Source: JADJLQ01 sp034439915
GTDB taxonomy: Bacteria > Bacteroidota > Bacteroidia > Chitinophagales > Saprospiraceae
Direction of reading: 5' to 3'
DNA length: 14,082 nucleotides
Assembly: GCA_034439915.1 (NCBI GenBank)
Contig: JAWXBI010000119.1
Location: 1 to 14,082, forward strand
The notes beneath the pieces were generated by a model, which made no database searches, had not been told where the DNA came from, and saw only the letters and a program-made list of their open reading frames with translations. Each line of letters starts with the position of its first letter. Position 1 is the stretch's first letter. The position numbers were made by a program, and so were the translations under genes. Below, one piece after another: positions 6,301-14,009 of the stretch.

Positions 6301-7553
6301 GGCGTAGCGTATTTTTTCATTCCTTCTTCATTGATTTCGACGCCTACCCCGGGTTTTTCAGAAAGAGGTATAAATCCTTTGTCGACCATATCTCCATCAT
6401 AGCGGATAATTTCCTTAAACATTGGGTTGGTATGAAAATAAATTTGCCATTCCAATATCATAAAATTCGGCACTGAAGCACAGACATGGCACGAGGCCAT
6501 CGCCCCCAGGAAAGAAGCTACCATATGTGGGGCAAACGGCACATAATACAAATTCGCCAGATTGGCTATGCGCTGGCCTTCCCCCAGTCCACCCGCCTTT
6601 TGCAGGTCAGGCATGACAATATCCACTGCATTCATTTCAAGCAATTGTCTGAAACCATGAGCCAGGTAATGATTTTCCCCGCCACAGATTGGTGTGCTGG
6701 TGGAGTCGGCAATCTTTTTATAAGCTTCCGGGTTCTCTGCAGGCACCGGTTCCTCAAGCCACATCAGATTCAATGGTTCAAAAAGTTTTGCGACCCGTTC
6801 ACCGGTAGTGACATCGTATCTGCCATGCATATCTACACAAATATCAATATTGGGACCAACTGCCTGTCTTGCAGCCGAGATTTGATCGAACATCCGCTTA
6901 AGCTCAGCTGGGCTGGCGGTCCAATTGTAGCGATCGTATTTATTCGGGTCATTAGCTTGATCGACATCAAATTTTATAGCATTAAAACCCATTTCAACTG
7001 CTTGTTTCGCGGCCGCAGCAAATTCAGCTGGTTTTGGATTTTGACTTTGATAAAGTGCCGTATCCATATAAACCCGGATCCGATCTCTGAACTTGCCGCC
7101 CAGCAGCTGATAAACCGGCAACCCTAAAATCTTGCCCGCTAAATCCCATAGGGCTGATTCTACGGCCGAAAGCACGGCTACAAACATGCCGGACTGCGCA
7201 CCTTCAAAGAATCCTGATCTCCGGATATCTTCAAACAATCGATGAACATTGAGTGGACTTTTACCTTTTAATCGTTCGCCCATCATTTTCACGAGGTGAT
7301 AAGTGCCCGGAGTCGCATCAACACCTTCGCCGCAGCCCCAAACATCCTGATTGGTGTAAATTTTTACAAACAAACTGTGGCCATTTCGTATATACCCACA
7401 CCGGATCTCTGTAATTTTTATATCGGTTGGCATGGAATATTGCTGATTGCGCTGGACCGCAGATTGAAATCCCTGTCCAAAACTAAGTCCTGGTGCAGCT
7501 GTCAACCCAGCTACTGCCATACTTTGGGTTAAAAATTGTCTTCTGTTTTTCAT
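6279..7553 (-). CDS. Exported mandelate racemase/enolase-superfamily sugar-acid dehydratase
   Basis: The 424-residue protein opens with NRRQFLTQSMAVAGL, a twin-arginine signal followed by a hydrophobic stretch to about residue 26. The mature part is a full enolase-superfamily enzyme. It has K194-x-D196, D241-x-H243 (VDMHGRYD), E267 (LEEPV), E293 (GGEN), D316 and H343 (APHMVASFLG). The spacings from D241 to E267, E293 and H343 (26, 26, 50) equal those I recall for E. coli galactonate dehydratase D183, E209, E235 and H285, with H243 matching H185. This points to an acid-sugar (aldonate) dehydratase rather than a racemase. The particular sugar acid is not decided by the sequence. The ATG overlaps the stop of the upstream RraA-like gene by one base (TAATG), so translation is probably coupled. 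Tat export implies a folded, metal-loaded enzyme working in the periplasm. Confidence 0.85.
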   Translation of the reverse strand: MKNRRQFLTQSMAVAGLTAAPGLSFGQGFQSAVQRNQQYSMPTDIKITEIRCGYIRNGHSLFVKIYTNQDVWGCGEGVDATPGTYHLVKMMGERLKGKSPLNVHRLFEDIRRSGFFEGAQSGMFVAVLSAVESALWDLAGKILGLPVYQLLGGKFRDRIRVYMDTALYQSQNPKPAEFAAAAKQAVEMGFNAIKFDVDQANDPNKYDRYNWTASPAELKRMFDQISAARQAVGPNIDICVDMHGRYDVTTGERVAKLFEPLNLMWLEEPVPAENPEAYKKIADSTSTPICGGENHYLAHGFRQLLEMNAVDIVMPDLQKAGGLGEGQRIANLANLYYVPFAPHMVASFLGAMASCHVCASVPNFMILEWQIYFHTNPMFKEIIRYDGDMVDKGFIPLSEKPGVGVEINEEGMKKYATPGMPFFE

Positions 7554-8494
7554 TACCAGGTACGGGTTTTTAATAATTCCTGAATTTGTTCTTTAGGGAC
7601 CGGAAGTTTATCGATGTGGGTATTCAACCATTGAGAAAAATCTTTTTCAATATCAGCAGACCAACGGGAATCAATTTGTCCCGGTGTATACTTTTGTTCC
7701 CTCAACCTTTGATGCCCAAACATATCCCTCAATCTCACGACTTCTGAGGTTTTTACCACTTTCTCTGCCAAATGTGGCGGAATAAAGATCACTCCTCCGT
7801 CCCGGCCCAGAACTACATCACCAGGCAACACCGTAGCTTTGCCAATTCGGGTTGGGGTATTGATGCCGGTCAGGGTGGTATTCAATTCACCATCGGGATT
7901 ATTGAGATGATGGGAAGGGTGGTAGGTTCTGAAAAATGAAGTAAATCCACCGATTTCACGCAACCCGTTGATATCCCGTATAGCGCCATTATACACTATT
8001 CCATTGCCTGATTTGGTAAAAATGGAATTTCCGAGGTTGTCACCAATAGTCGGTCCGTCTTCATGAGCGCCAAACTGGTCGACAACATAAACATCCCCTT
8101 TGACTAAAAGGTCTATAGGCCATGAGTTTTGAGATTTAACCCGGCCATCTTTATTGTGTCCGCGGTCATCGGTCACTCGTTGGATATCCGGGCGCCCTGG
8201 CATAAAAGTAGCTGTCAGTGCCCGACCAACCAATACACTGTCTGGGTTGATGACCTGCCAGCCATCATCGTATTGATGTTTGAAATTTTCCCCTTTCAAA
8301 ACTGCCCAGGCTTCCTCGAGCGTGACCAGTTTCATTCTTTGCAATAAGGCGTCAGGTACTTTTGGCCGTCCATCAGCAAAACGATCACCTTTCCACAGCG
8401 GGGTAAGAAACATCAACTCGTCCCTGGAAATTTGTTGAGCCTGTATCGCAGAAAAACTATACCAGCATAGGTAAAAGATCACCTTGAATTTCAT
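7553..8494 (-). CDS. Exported RraA-like protein (HMG/CHA aldolase fold)
   Basis: The 313-residue protein begins with a Sec signal peptide (MKFKVIFYLCWYSFSAIQA, cleavage expected before QQ at about 20). The RraA/aldolase core spans about residues 50-250. It includes KGDVYVVDQFGAHEDGPTIGDNLGNS (132-157), the hallmark GxxRD region NGAIRDINGL (169-178), and VLPGDVVLGRDGGVIFIP (222-239). Family members include 4-hydroxy-4-methyl-2-oxoglutarate/4-carboxy-4-hydroxy-2-oxoadipate aldolases and the RNase E inhibitor RraA. An RNase regulator is implausible for an exported protein, so a metal-dependent aldolase or lyase acting on a keto-acid is the better reading. It is longer than the usual 160-230 residues because of the signal and a C-terminal extension of about 60 residues. 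It is the first gene of a coupled pair with the dehydratase, whose keto-deoxy acid product it could cleave (inference). No clear promoter was found in the 246-bp space upstream. Confidence 0.8.
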   Translation of the reverse strand: MKFKVIFYLCWYSFSAIQAQQISRDELMFLTPLWKGDRFADGRPKVPDALLQRMKLVTLEEAWAVLKGENFKHQYDDGWQVINPDSVLVGRALTATFMPGRPDIQRVTDDRGHNKDGRVKSQNSWPIDLLVKGDVYVVDQFGAHEDGPTIGDNLGNSIFTKSGNGIVYNGAIRDINGLREIGGFTSFFRTYHPSHHLNNPDGELNTTLTGINTPTRIGKATVLPGDVVLGRDGGVIFIPPHLAEKVVKTSEVVRLRDMFGHQRLREQKYTPGQIDSRWSADIEKDFSQWLNTHIDKLPVPKEQIQELLKTRTW

Positions 8495-8740
8495 ACAATT
8501 TTGTTTAAGTCCTATTTGTTATCGCTAAATTAAACATTTCGGGTACTTAATTACTCTAAAAATGATATTACTAGAAATGTCAACTGAAAATGGAGGGTTA
8601 GTTTGAACATTAGGATTTTTTGGCGAAACGGTAACCGGGTATCAAGTACCAATCAGTTCACTACGGCCGTTGAGAACAAATTGAATACATAGAACCACTC
8701 CGTGCTCTCAGAGCAATTTATAAAGAATAAACTGGTGTAA

Positions 8741-9637
8741 TTAATTGTTCAAGGCTACCGCTCCTGCAACGATCTCCAATAACTCTTTGGTAATGCTTTC
8801 CTGACGTGCCTTATTGTAATTGATCTTTAATTCTTTCAGGAGTTCTTCTGCATTGGTAGTGGCTTTGTCCATCGCCGTCATACGGGCACCATGTTCAGAA
8901 GCAGAGGTATCTGTGATATAGCGCTTCATCTGGATTTTTAAAAGCGCGGGGATTAGGGATTCCAATACAATTTGTTTATCGGGTTCAAACAGATAATCCG
9001 CTTTGATCTTACCCCGTCCTTTAGTGGGTAAGTTGATTTTTGGAACCGGTAGATATTCTTCCACACTGGGAAACTGGGTGGCTGCATTTTTGAATTTACC
9101 ATAAGCCACATAAATGCTGTCGTACTGCCCGGATTCGAAGCGCTGGATCAGGTCGATGACCAATTTATCCACCAAATCGGTCCGGATGGGTTCAATCAAA
9201 GGCACGTAATCTCCAATGATTTTACAATCGGGGAAATATTTCCGGAAATAATCATATCCTTTTTTACCGATGCAAAGGATAGTCAATTTACCTTCTTTCC
9301 GTTGTTCACTGAATTTTTCTTTAATTCCCGTCGCTGCCGCTTTAATGATATTGGTATTAAAAGCCCCGCACAATCCCCTGCTTGAGGTGATCACAATCAT
9401 CAAGGCAGACTTTACTTCCCGGCGTTTGGCCAGGGTAAACTCTACTTCACCTCCCAAACTGGCAATGACATGTCCCAGGATTTCATTCAATTTGGTACTA
9501 TAAGGACGCATCTGAACAATAGCCTGCTGTGCCCTGCGCAATTTGGAAGCTGAAACCATTTTCATGGCTTTGGTTATTTGTTGGGTATTGATGACCGATT
9601 TGATCCGTTCCCTTACTTCTTTTAAATTGGCGGCCAT
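8741..9637 (-). CDS. atpG: F1Fo ATP synthase gamma subunit
   Basis: The 298-residue protein is the central rotor stalk of F1. The N-terminal helix MAANLKEVRERIKSVINTQ with ITKAMKMVSASKLRRAQ (about 21-37) and the C-terminal helix AMDKATTNAEELLKELKINYNKARQESITKE ending EIVAGAVALNN are the two conserved coiled-coil arms that insert in the alpha3beta3 ring. The SSRGLCGAFNTNI segment (about 85-97) is the standard Rossmann-like entry. Length is usual for the family. The ATG at 9637 starts 4 bp after the atpA stop, so the two are co-translated or closely coupled. It is the last gene of the operon. A small TGCTC-tga-GAGCA hairpin lies in the following 246 bp but has no T-run, so no terminator is called. 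Confidence 0.97.
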   Translation of the reverse strand: MAANLKEVRERIKSVINTQQITKAMKMVSASKLRRAQQAIVQMRPYSTKLNEILGHVIASLGGEVEFTLAKRREVKSALMIVITSSRGLCGAFNTNIIKAAATGIKEKFSEQRKEGKLTILCIGKKGYDYFRKYFPDCKIIGDYVPLIEPIRTDLVDKLVIDLIQRFESGQYDSIYVAYGKFKNAATQFPSVEEYLPVPKINLPTKGRGKIKADYLFEPDKQIVLESLIPALLKIQMKRYITDTSASEHGARMTAMDKATTNAEELLKELKINYNKARQESITKELLEIVAGAVALNN

Positions 9638-9641
9638 TCGA

Positions 9642-11231
9642 TTATTTTTTACGGTAAATGCCTGTTAATTCCGAAGCCAGTGCCCTCAATTTGGCTTCAC
9701 CATCACTGGTTAATTGACCCTTGCGCAATTCCGTTAATGTTTCCGGATGCCTTTTCTCCAGGTTGGATAAAAACATTTCCTCAAATTCTTTCATTTTTTC
9801 TACCGGCACGGTACTTAAGATATTATACGTACCCAGGTAAATAATGGCAATCTGATTCTCAACAGAAACAGGGGAATATTGTGGTTGTTTGAGGATCTCT
9901 ACATTGCGTTTTCCTTTTTCCAAAGCTGCCTGGGTAGTGGCATCCAAGTCTGATCCAAACTTGGCAAACGCTTCCAGTGCGCGATATTGAGCCTGATCAA
10001 GTTTAAGGGTCCCTGCCACTTTTTTCATGGCTTTGATCTGGGCGTTTCCACCCACTCTCGATACGGAAATGCCCACGTTGATGGCAGGCCTGACCCCTGC
10101 ATTGAACAAGCTGGATTCCAAAAAGATCTGTCCATCTGTAATCGAAATGACGTTGGTTGGGATATAGGCGGAAACGTCTCCTGCCTGAGTTTCAATGATA
10201 GGCAATGCAGTCAGTGATCCCCCACCTTTGATTAATCCGGCATTGACCAATGATTCAGGCAGGTCATTCATGTTGCGGGCAATATCATCGTTGCTATTGA
10301 TTTTGGCTGCCCTTTCCAAAAGCCTGCTGTGCAAATAAAATACATCACCAGGATAGGCTTCGCGGCCCGGAGGGCGACGCAGCAGTAGCGACACTTCACG
10401 GTAGGCTACTGCCTGTTTGGATAAATCATCATAAATGATCAATGCCGGCCGGCCGGTATCCCTGAAAAATTCCCCGATCGCGCAGCCTGCAAATGGCGCA
10501 AAGAATTGCATGGGGGCAGGATCCGCAGCGGAAGCGCACACAATGACAGTGTAAGGCATGGCACCGTGCTCTTCCAGGGTTTTAGCCACATTGGCTACAG
10601 TGGAGGATTTCTGTCCCGAGGCAACATATATACAATATACAGGTTCTCCCCGGTCGTAAAATTCTTTTTGATTAATAATGGTATCAATGGCAATTGCGGT
10701 TTTTCCGGTCTGTCGGTCACCGATAATTAATTCTCGTTGTCCGCGGCCTATCGGGATCATGCTATCAATCGCTTTGATACCGGTTTGCAGTGGTTCGTTG
10801 ACCGGTTGGCGGTAAATTACACCTGGTGCAATGCGCTCCAATGGCATGGAATAGGTAACACCCAGGATTGCGCCCTTACCATCAATAGGGCTTCCAAGGG
10901 CATCTACTACCCTGCCCAGATATCCTTCTCCAACATTGATGGAAGCGATTTTTCCGGTACGACGTACGATACTGCCTTCATGGATTTCATCCCAGGGCCC
11001 CATCAATACTACCCCTACATTATCTTCCTCCAGGTTAAGTACGACGGCTTGTACCCCATTTTCAAATTCGACCAGTTCTCCGGCTTCCACCATGGAAAGG
11101 CCGTAAACCCGTGCAATTCCGTCTCCTACCTGCAATACGGTTCCGATTTGTTCGAGTTCAGCCTGGGTTTTTAATCCTGACAACTGCTGTGTTAAGATCG
11201 CTGATATCTCATCCGGTTTAATATTTACCAT
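9642..11231 (-). CDS. atpA: F1Fo ATP synthase alpha subunit
   Basis: The 529-residue non-catalytic nucleotide-binding subunit of F1 is complete. Visible features are Walker A GDRQTGKT (171-178), Walker B ALIIYDD (263-269), the PGREAYPGDVFYLHSRLLERAAK signature, and the arginine of ISVSRVGG (R392) that reaches the catalytic site on the neighbouring beta subunit. Between ERAAK and GGGSLTALPIIETQ there is an insertion of roughly 20 residues rich in N, D and hydrophobics (INSNDDIARNMNDLPES), which I recall as a Bacteroidota trait. It lies 28 bp downstream of atpH. The partner beta gene atpD is not in this window. Confidence 0.98.
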   Translation of the reverse strand: MVNIKPDEISAILTQQLSGLKTQAELEQIGTVLQVGDGIARVYGLSMVEAGELVEFENGVQAVVLNLEEDNVGVVLMGPWDEIHEGSIVRRTGKIASINVGEGYLGRVVDALGSPIDGKGAILGVTYSMPLERIAPGVIYRQPVNEPLQTGIKAIDSMIPIGRGQRELIIGDRQTGKTAIAIDTIINQKEFYDRGEPVYCIYVASGQKSSTVANVAKTLEEHGAMPYTVIVCASAADPAPMQFFAPFAGCAIGEFFRDTGRPALIIYDDLSKQAVAYREVSLLLRRPPGREAYPGDVFYLHSRLLERAAKINSNDDIARNMNDLPESLVNAGLIKGGGSLTALPIIETQAGDVSAYIPTNVISITDGQIFLESSLFNAGVRPAINVGISVSRVGGNAQIKAMKKVAGTLKLDQAQYRALEAFAKFGSDLDATTQAALEKGKRNVEILKQPQYSPVSVENQIAIIYLGTYNILSTVPVEKMKEFEEMFLSNLEKRHPETLTELRKGQLTSDGEAKLRALASELTGIYRKK

Positions 11232-11259
11232 AATCGTTTGCTAATTATATATTGAAGAT

Positions 11260-11820
11260 TTAAGTTGATTTAAGTTGATCATTGTTGGACAGGGCTTTCC
11301 TCATCAGGTGAAGCTGATGTGCTACACTCGCATCATACAATTGATCTTCATATTCGAGGACAAAGCCACCTATAAGTTCCGGTTTGATCCTGGTTTCCAG
11401 ATCGATATGGTCGCGGGTGGTGGCTGCACCGGTCAATTTTGATTTAATGGCTTCGATAAGTTCTTCCGTAAGGGGGGTAGCTGTACTCAGGGTAACCCTG
11501 GTCCTTTTATTTAAAGCTTCGTATTGAAGTAAAAAGTCTTCGACGATTTCAGGGGTATAAATTTCCCTGCCTTTTTTCAGAAGGATACTAAAAAAACCAA
11601 AGGTGATGGGGTCAAAATGGTTTTCAAAAATCGCTTTGAAGATTTGTTCTTTTTTCCCCGATGGTATGATAGGGCTTTTTAACAAAAGGACAAATTCCCG
11701 GAGCGAACAAGCCGTTTTTAAATTAAGTATATCCTCATAGATCCTATCCAGTTTGTTTTGGGCTATAGCAAAATCGAGTAAGGATTTGGCATAACGATAT
11801 GAAATACGGGCTTGTGACAT
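11260..11820 (-). CDS. atpH: F1Fo ATP synthase delta subunit
   Basis: This is the peripheral-stalk subunit joining the b dimer to the top of F1. The N-terminal six-helix domain starts MSQARISYRYAKSLLDFAIAQNK. The C-terminal part holds LETRIKPELIGGFVLEYEDQLYDASVAHQLHLMRKAL, the conserved RIKPELIGGF motif that ends the OSCP/delta family. About 186 residues is normal length. The frame also allows a TTG one codon earlier at 11823, but the ATG at 11820 shares its A with the TGA stop of atpF (TGATG). That is a typical coupled start, so I chose it. Confidence 0.95.
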   Translation of the reverse strand: MSQARISYRYAKSLLDFAIAQNKLDRIYEDILNLKTACSLREFVLLLKSPIIPSGKKEQIFKAIFENHFDPITFGFFSILLKKGREIYTPEIVEDFLLQYEALNKRTRVTLSTATPLTEELIEAIKSKLTGAATTRDHIDLETRIKPELIGGFVLEYEDQLYDASVAHQLHLMRKALSNNDQLKST

Positions 11821-12332
11821 CAATTCAGGTTTAAATCATCCACCAGTCTTTTAGCGAAGTTTTGTTGTTCCGGGTTGCTTTTCAGCTCCTTTTGGATAAT
11901 TTTTTCTGCGATATCCAGGGCTATCTGACTGACCTGATCTTTGACTTCGATCAGAGCGGCTTTTTTCTGATTTTCAATATCCATCATAGCGCCACTGATT
12001 ACCTTGGTTGCTTCTTCTTTGGCCTTTTCCCTGGCTTCGTTAATGATGCTGTTTTTAGTTTCTTTGGCTTCCAACAGGATTTTTGCTCTTTCTTCCCGGG
12101 CTTCTACCAGAATCCTTTCATTTTCTGACTTCATATTGTTCATTTCTTCCCTGGCTTTTTTAGCCTGGTCAATCGCATCCTGGATGTCGGATTCTCTTTT
12201 TTTAAGGGATTCCGTGATAGGCTTAAAGGCAAATTTGCCTATAAGCCCCCAAAACAATAAGAAAAATAATAAGGTCCAGAAAAACAAACCGAATTCCGGT
12301 TTGATAGGACTAAAATCTGCCAGGTAAATCAT
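11820..12332 (-). CDS. atpF: F1Fo ATP synthase b subunit
   Basis: The 170-residue protein has one N-terminal membrane helix (about 15-33, FGLFFWTLLFFLLFWGLIGKF). A long charged coiled coil (about 40-150) rich in E, K, R and A follows, including KKRESDIQDAIDQAKKARE and ERILVEAREERAKILLEAKE. This is the peripheral stator, which holds alpha3beta3 against the a subunit. The F-x-P-I-T-E-S-L-K-K-R stretch after the membrane helix is typical. Only one b-type gene is present, as expected for a homodimeric stalk. It overlaps the atpH start by one base, and it is separated from atpE by 74 bp that contain a strong hairpin. Confidence 0.96.
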   Translation of the reverse strand: MIYLADFSPIKPEFGLFFWTLLFFLLFWGLIGKFAFKPITESLKKRESDIQDAIDQAKKAREEMNNMKSENERILVEAREERAKILLEAKETKNSIINEAREKAKEEATKVISGAMMDIENQKKAALIEVKDQVSQIALDIAEKIIQKELKSNPEQQNFAKRLVDDLNLN

Positions 12333-12350
12333 GGTAAATCAACTTTATAA

Positions 12351-12391
12351 AAACTGCCTGGCAGGTACCAATCGTAAATACCAGGCAGTTT
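12351..12391 (-). promoter_or_regulatory. Intercistronic hairpin between atpE and atpF
   Basis: AAACTGCCTGG and CCAGGCAGTTT (12351-12361 and 12381-12391) form a perfect 11-bp inverted repeat with a 19-nt loop. In the leftward mRNA the 3' arm runs into TT, giving five T residues, then ATAAAG. The element begins about 15 bp after the atpE stop and ends 18 bp before the atpF start. It could act as a partial terminator or as a 3' stabiliser of the atpE message, either of which would raise c-subunit output. The structure is seen directly; its effect is inference. Confidence 0.65.
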
Positions 12392-12406
12392 GATTTTGGA
12401 ATAAGA

Positions 12407-12613
12407 TTAAGCAGCCAGATAAGACAATAATAAGGCGATCAAAGCAGCACCTTCTACCAGCGCTGCTGTCAAAATCATATTAGCCCGGATATCACCCACA
12501 GCTTCCGGCTGTCGGGCAATAGCTTCCATGGCTTTCCCGCCGATATTACCTACGCCGATGCCGGCGCCGATAACGGCAAGACCCATACCAATAGCGGCAA
12601 TTGAACCTGTCAT
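12407..12613 (-). CDS. atpE: F1Fo ATP synthase c subunit
   Basis: The 68-residue double-helix hairpin forms the rotor ring in the membrane. The first helix carries the glycine pattern GAGIGVGNIGG (17-26), the polar loop is RQPE (34-37), and the second helix carries the ion-carrying carboxylate E54 in AALVEGAALIALLL. The residues that mark sodium binding in Ilyobacter/Propionigenium-type rings are absent: N23 stands where Gln32 is expected, and G-A follows the glutamate instead of S-T. The ring is therefore most likely proton-coupled. It is slightly shorter than the common 70-80 residues. The ATG at 12613 lies 43 bp after the atpB stop. Confidence 0.97.
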   Translation of the reverse strand: MTGSIAAIGMGLAVIGAGIGVGNIGGKAMEAIARQPEAVGDIRANMILTAALVEGAALIALLLSYLAA

Positions 12614-12656
12614 AGTTTATAAAGTTTATATGAATGAATTAAAATTTTCATGTTGA

Positions 12657-13985
12657 TTAATGATGTTTTTCTTCGGTGTGATGATGTTCTTCCGTAGCTG
12701 CTCCCAGATAAGAGGCTGTCAATAAGGTAAAAACATAAGCCTGGATAAAAGCCACCAGCAATTCAATGGCCATCATAAAGATGGAGAGGAGGCCTGAGCC
12801 GATTGAAGCCCCGAGTGAAGCGCCTACATTTTGGCCGGATTTACCAAATATAAAAATGAGGCTTACAAATACGACCAGGGTCATATGACCGGCGGTGATA
12901 TTGGCAAATAACCGGAGCATTAAGGTCAGGGGTTTAATAAATACACCCAGGATTTCAACAGGGGTCAAAATTATTTTTACCCAGGCAGGTACACCGGGCA
13001 TCCAGACGATATGTTGCCAGTAATGTTTATTGCCATTAATCGTGGTCAGGATGAAGGCCAGGAGGGCCAGCACCATCGTAACGCTGAGGTTACCGGTAAC
13101 GTTTGACCCACCGAAAAAAGGCACCTGCCCAAACAGGTTGAGCCCAAGAATAAAAAAGAATAAAGATAGCAGGAAAGGAAAAAACTTCTCCCATTTGGCA
13201 CCAATAAACGGCTTGGCGACTTCGTCGCGTAAAAATATGATTATTGGTTCGATGAGATTTTGAATTCCTTTGGGAGCCCTTCCAGGGTTGTTAGCGTAGG
13301 CTCTGGCAATACGGATAAACATCCAACCGAGCAATAGGCAGACCATCAGCATACTTAAAGCATTTTTACCGATTGAGAAATCATAAAATGAAGTGACCCC
13401 ACCGCCGAACAAACCTCCATCTGCGGTACTTTTTTTATCAAGCAGATATTCCCTGTCCTGATAAACCACGTAAGGCACTTCAATTTTTTTCCCTTTATTG
13501 TTTGTAGCTTCTTTGTGGGTAAAATTTTCTATTTGTATCTCGCCGGATGGAAAATTAGCATCCACTACCCTCATCACCTGTCCCTCATGTAATACAAACT
13601 GATTATAAGCGACCTTTCCATCCCCATGACCAAAGGCATCAAAACCAAAACGGGAAGAGGAAAATATATCCCAGCCTTTACCCGATGTATATAATAAACA
13701 AGGTAAAGCCAGGTTAAATGGGCCTATGCTGTAGATATTTTGATCGGAAATGTGATGAAAGGCGGTCGCGGCTGGGTCAAATTCGTGATGAGTTTCATGT
13801 TCCCCAGGTGCGGTATGGGATGCGTCTGTATTTGCATCATGTTGAGTATCAGCAGCCTTTGAGGAAGTATCTCTATGAGCAGGGTTTTGTCCCTGATCCT
13901 GACCAATGGAAGGTAAAACTGAAATTGCAAATAATATACTGAATAACAGAGATTTATATATTGGCAACTGGTAAAATCGCATCAT
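12657..13985 (-). CDS. atpB: F1Fo ATP synthase a subunit with long exported N-terminal extension
   Basis: The product has 442 residues against about 270 in E. coli. An N-terminal signal peptide (LLFSILFAISVLPSIGQ, about 13-29) is followed by a His/Asp/Thr-rich linker (30-70). An extra soluble region (about 75-205, including GKGWDIFSSSRFGFDAFGHG) comes before the first core membrane helix at about 208-225. The membrane part has the expected helices and the essential arginine R358 in LMLRLFANITAGHM, which is needed for proton transfer to the c ring. Q415 in FIQAYVFTLLTASYLG is also conserved. The C-terminus ends in a His-rich tail (EEHHHTEEKHH). Signal-bearing long a subunits occur in Bacteroidota. 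The gene starts with two adjacent ATGs (13985 and 13982), and the first is used here. It is the first gene of the operon in this window. Confidence 0.96.
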   Translation of the reverse strand: MMRFYQLPIYKSLLFSILFAISVLPSIGQDQGQNPAHRDTSSKAADTQHDANTDASHTAPGEHETHHEFDPAATAFHHISDQNIYSIGPFNLALPCLLYTSGKGWDIFSSSRFGFDAFGHGDGKVAYNQFVLHEGQVMRVVDANFPSGEIQIENFTHKEATNNKGKKIEVPYVVYQDREYLLDKKSTADGGLFGGGVTSFYDFSIGKNALSMLMVCLLLGWMFIRIARAYANNPGRAPKGIQNLIEPIIIFLRDEVAKPFIGAKWEKFFPFLLSLFFFILGLNLFGQVPFFGGSNVTGNLSVTMVLALLAFILTTINGNKHYWQHIVWMPGVPAWVKIILTPVEILGVFIKPLTLMLRLFANITAGHMTLVVFVSLIFIFGKSGQNVGASLGASIGSGLLSIFMMAIELLVAFIQAYVFTLLTASYLGAATEEHHHTEEKHH

Positions 13986-14001
13986 TTTCTTAAAATCGCT
14001 G

Positions 14002-14009
14002 CAAAGGTA
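14002..14009 (-). promoter_or_regulatory. Bacteroidota-type promoter -7 element for the atp operon
   Basis: Leftward, the sequence reads TACCTTTG followed by CAG, an exact match to TAnnTTTG. It lies 16 bp before the atpB start, implying a very short leader of roughly 10-15 nt. A TTG at the expected -33 distance was not found. An upstream atpI-like gene, if present, would lie outside the window. Confidence 0.55.

Noticed and set aside
6053..6307. Rightward 84-codon frame with a repeated LFKKWNARN motif
   Set aside because: The repeated peptide is only the other-strand reading of the duplicated dehydratase terminus, and the frame runs into the dehydratase coding region.
7553..8494. RNase E regulator RraA
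   Set aside because: The protein has a signal peptide and a longer C-terminus, and it is coupled to a sugar-acid dehydratase, so an enzymatic aldolase-fold role outside the cytoplasm fits better than RNase inhibition.
8495..8740. Terminator for the atp operon or promoter for the RraA-like gene
   Set aside because: The only hairpins (for example TGCTC-tga-GAGCA near 8703-8715) lack T-runs, and no TAnnTTTG element was found. Nothing in this space is strong enough to call.
12407..12613. Sodium-coupled c ring
   Set aside because: The Gln and the Ser-Thr pair that coordinate sodium are replaced (N23 and G55-A56), so proton coupling is the better reading.
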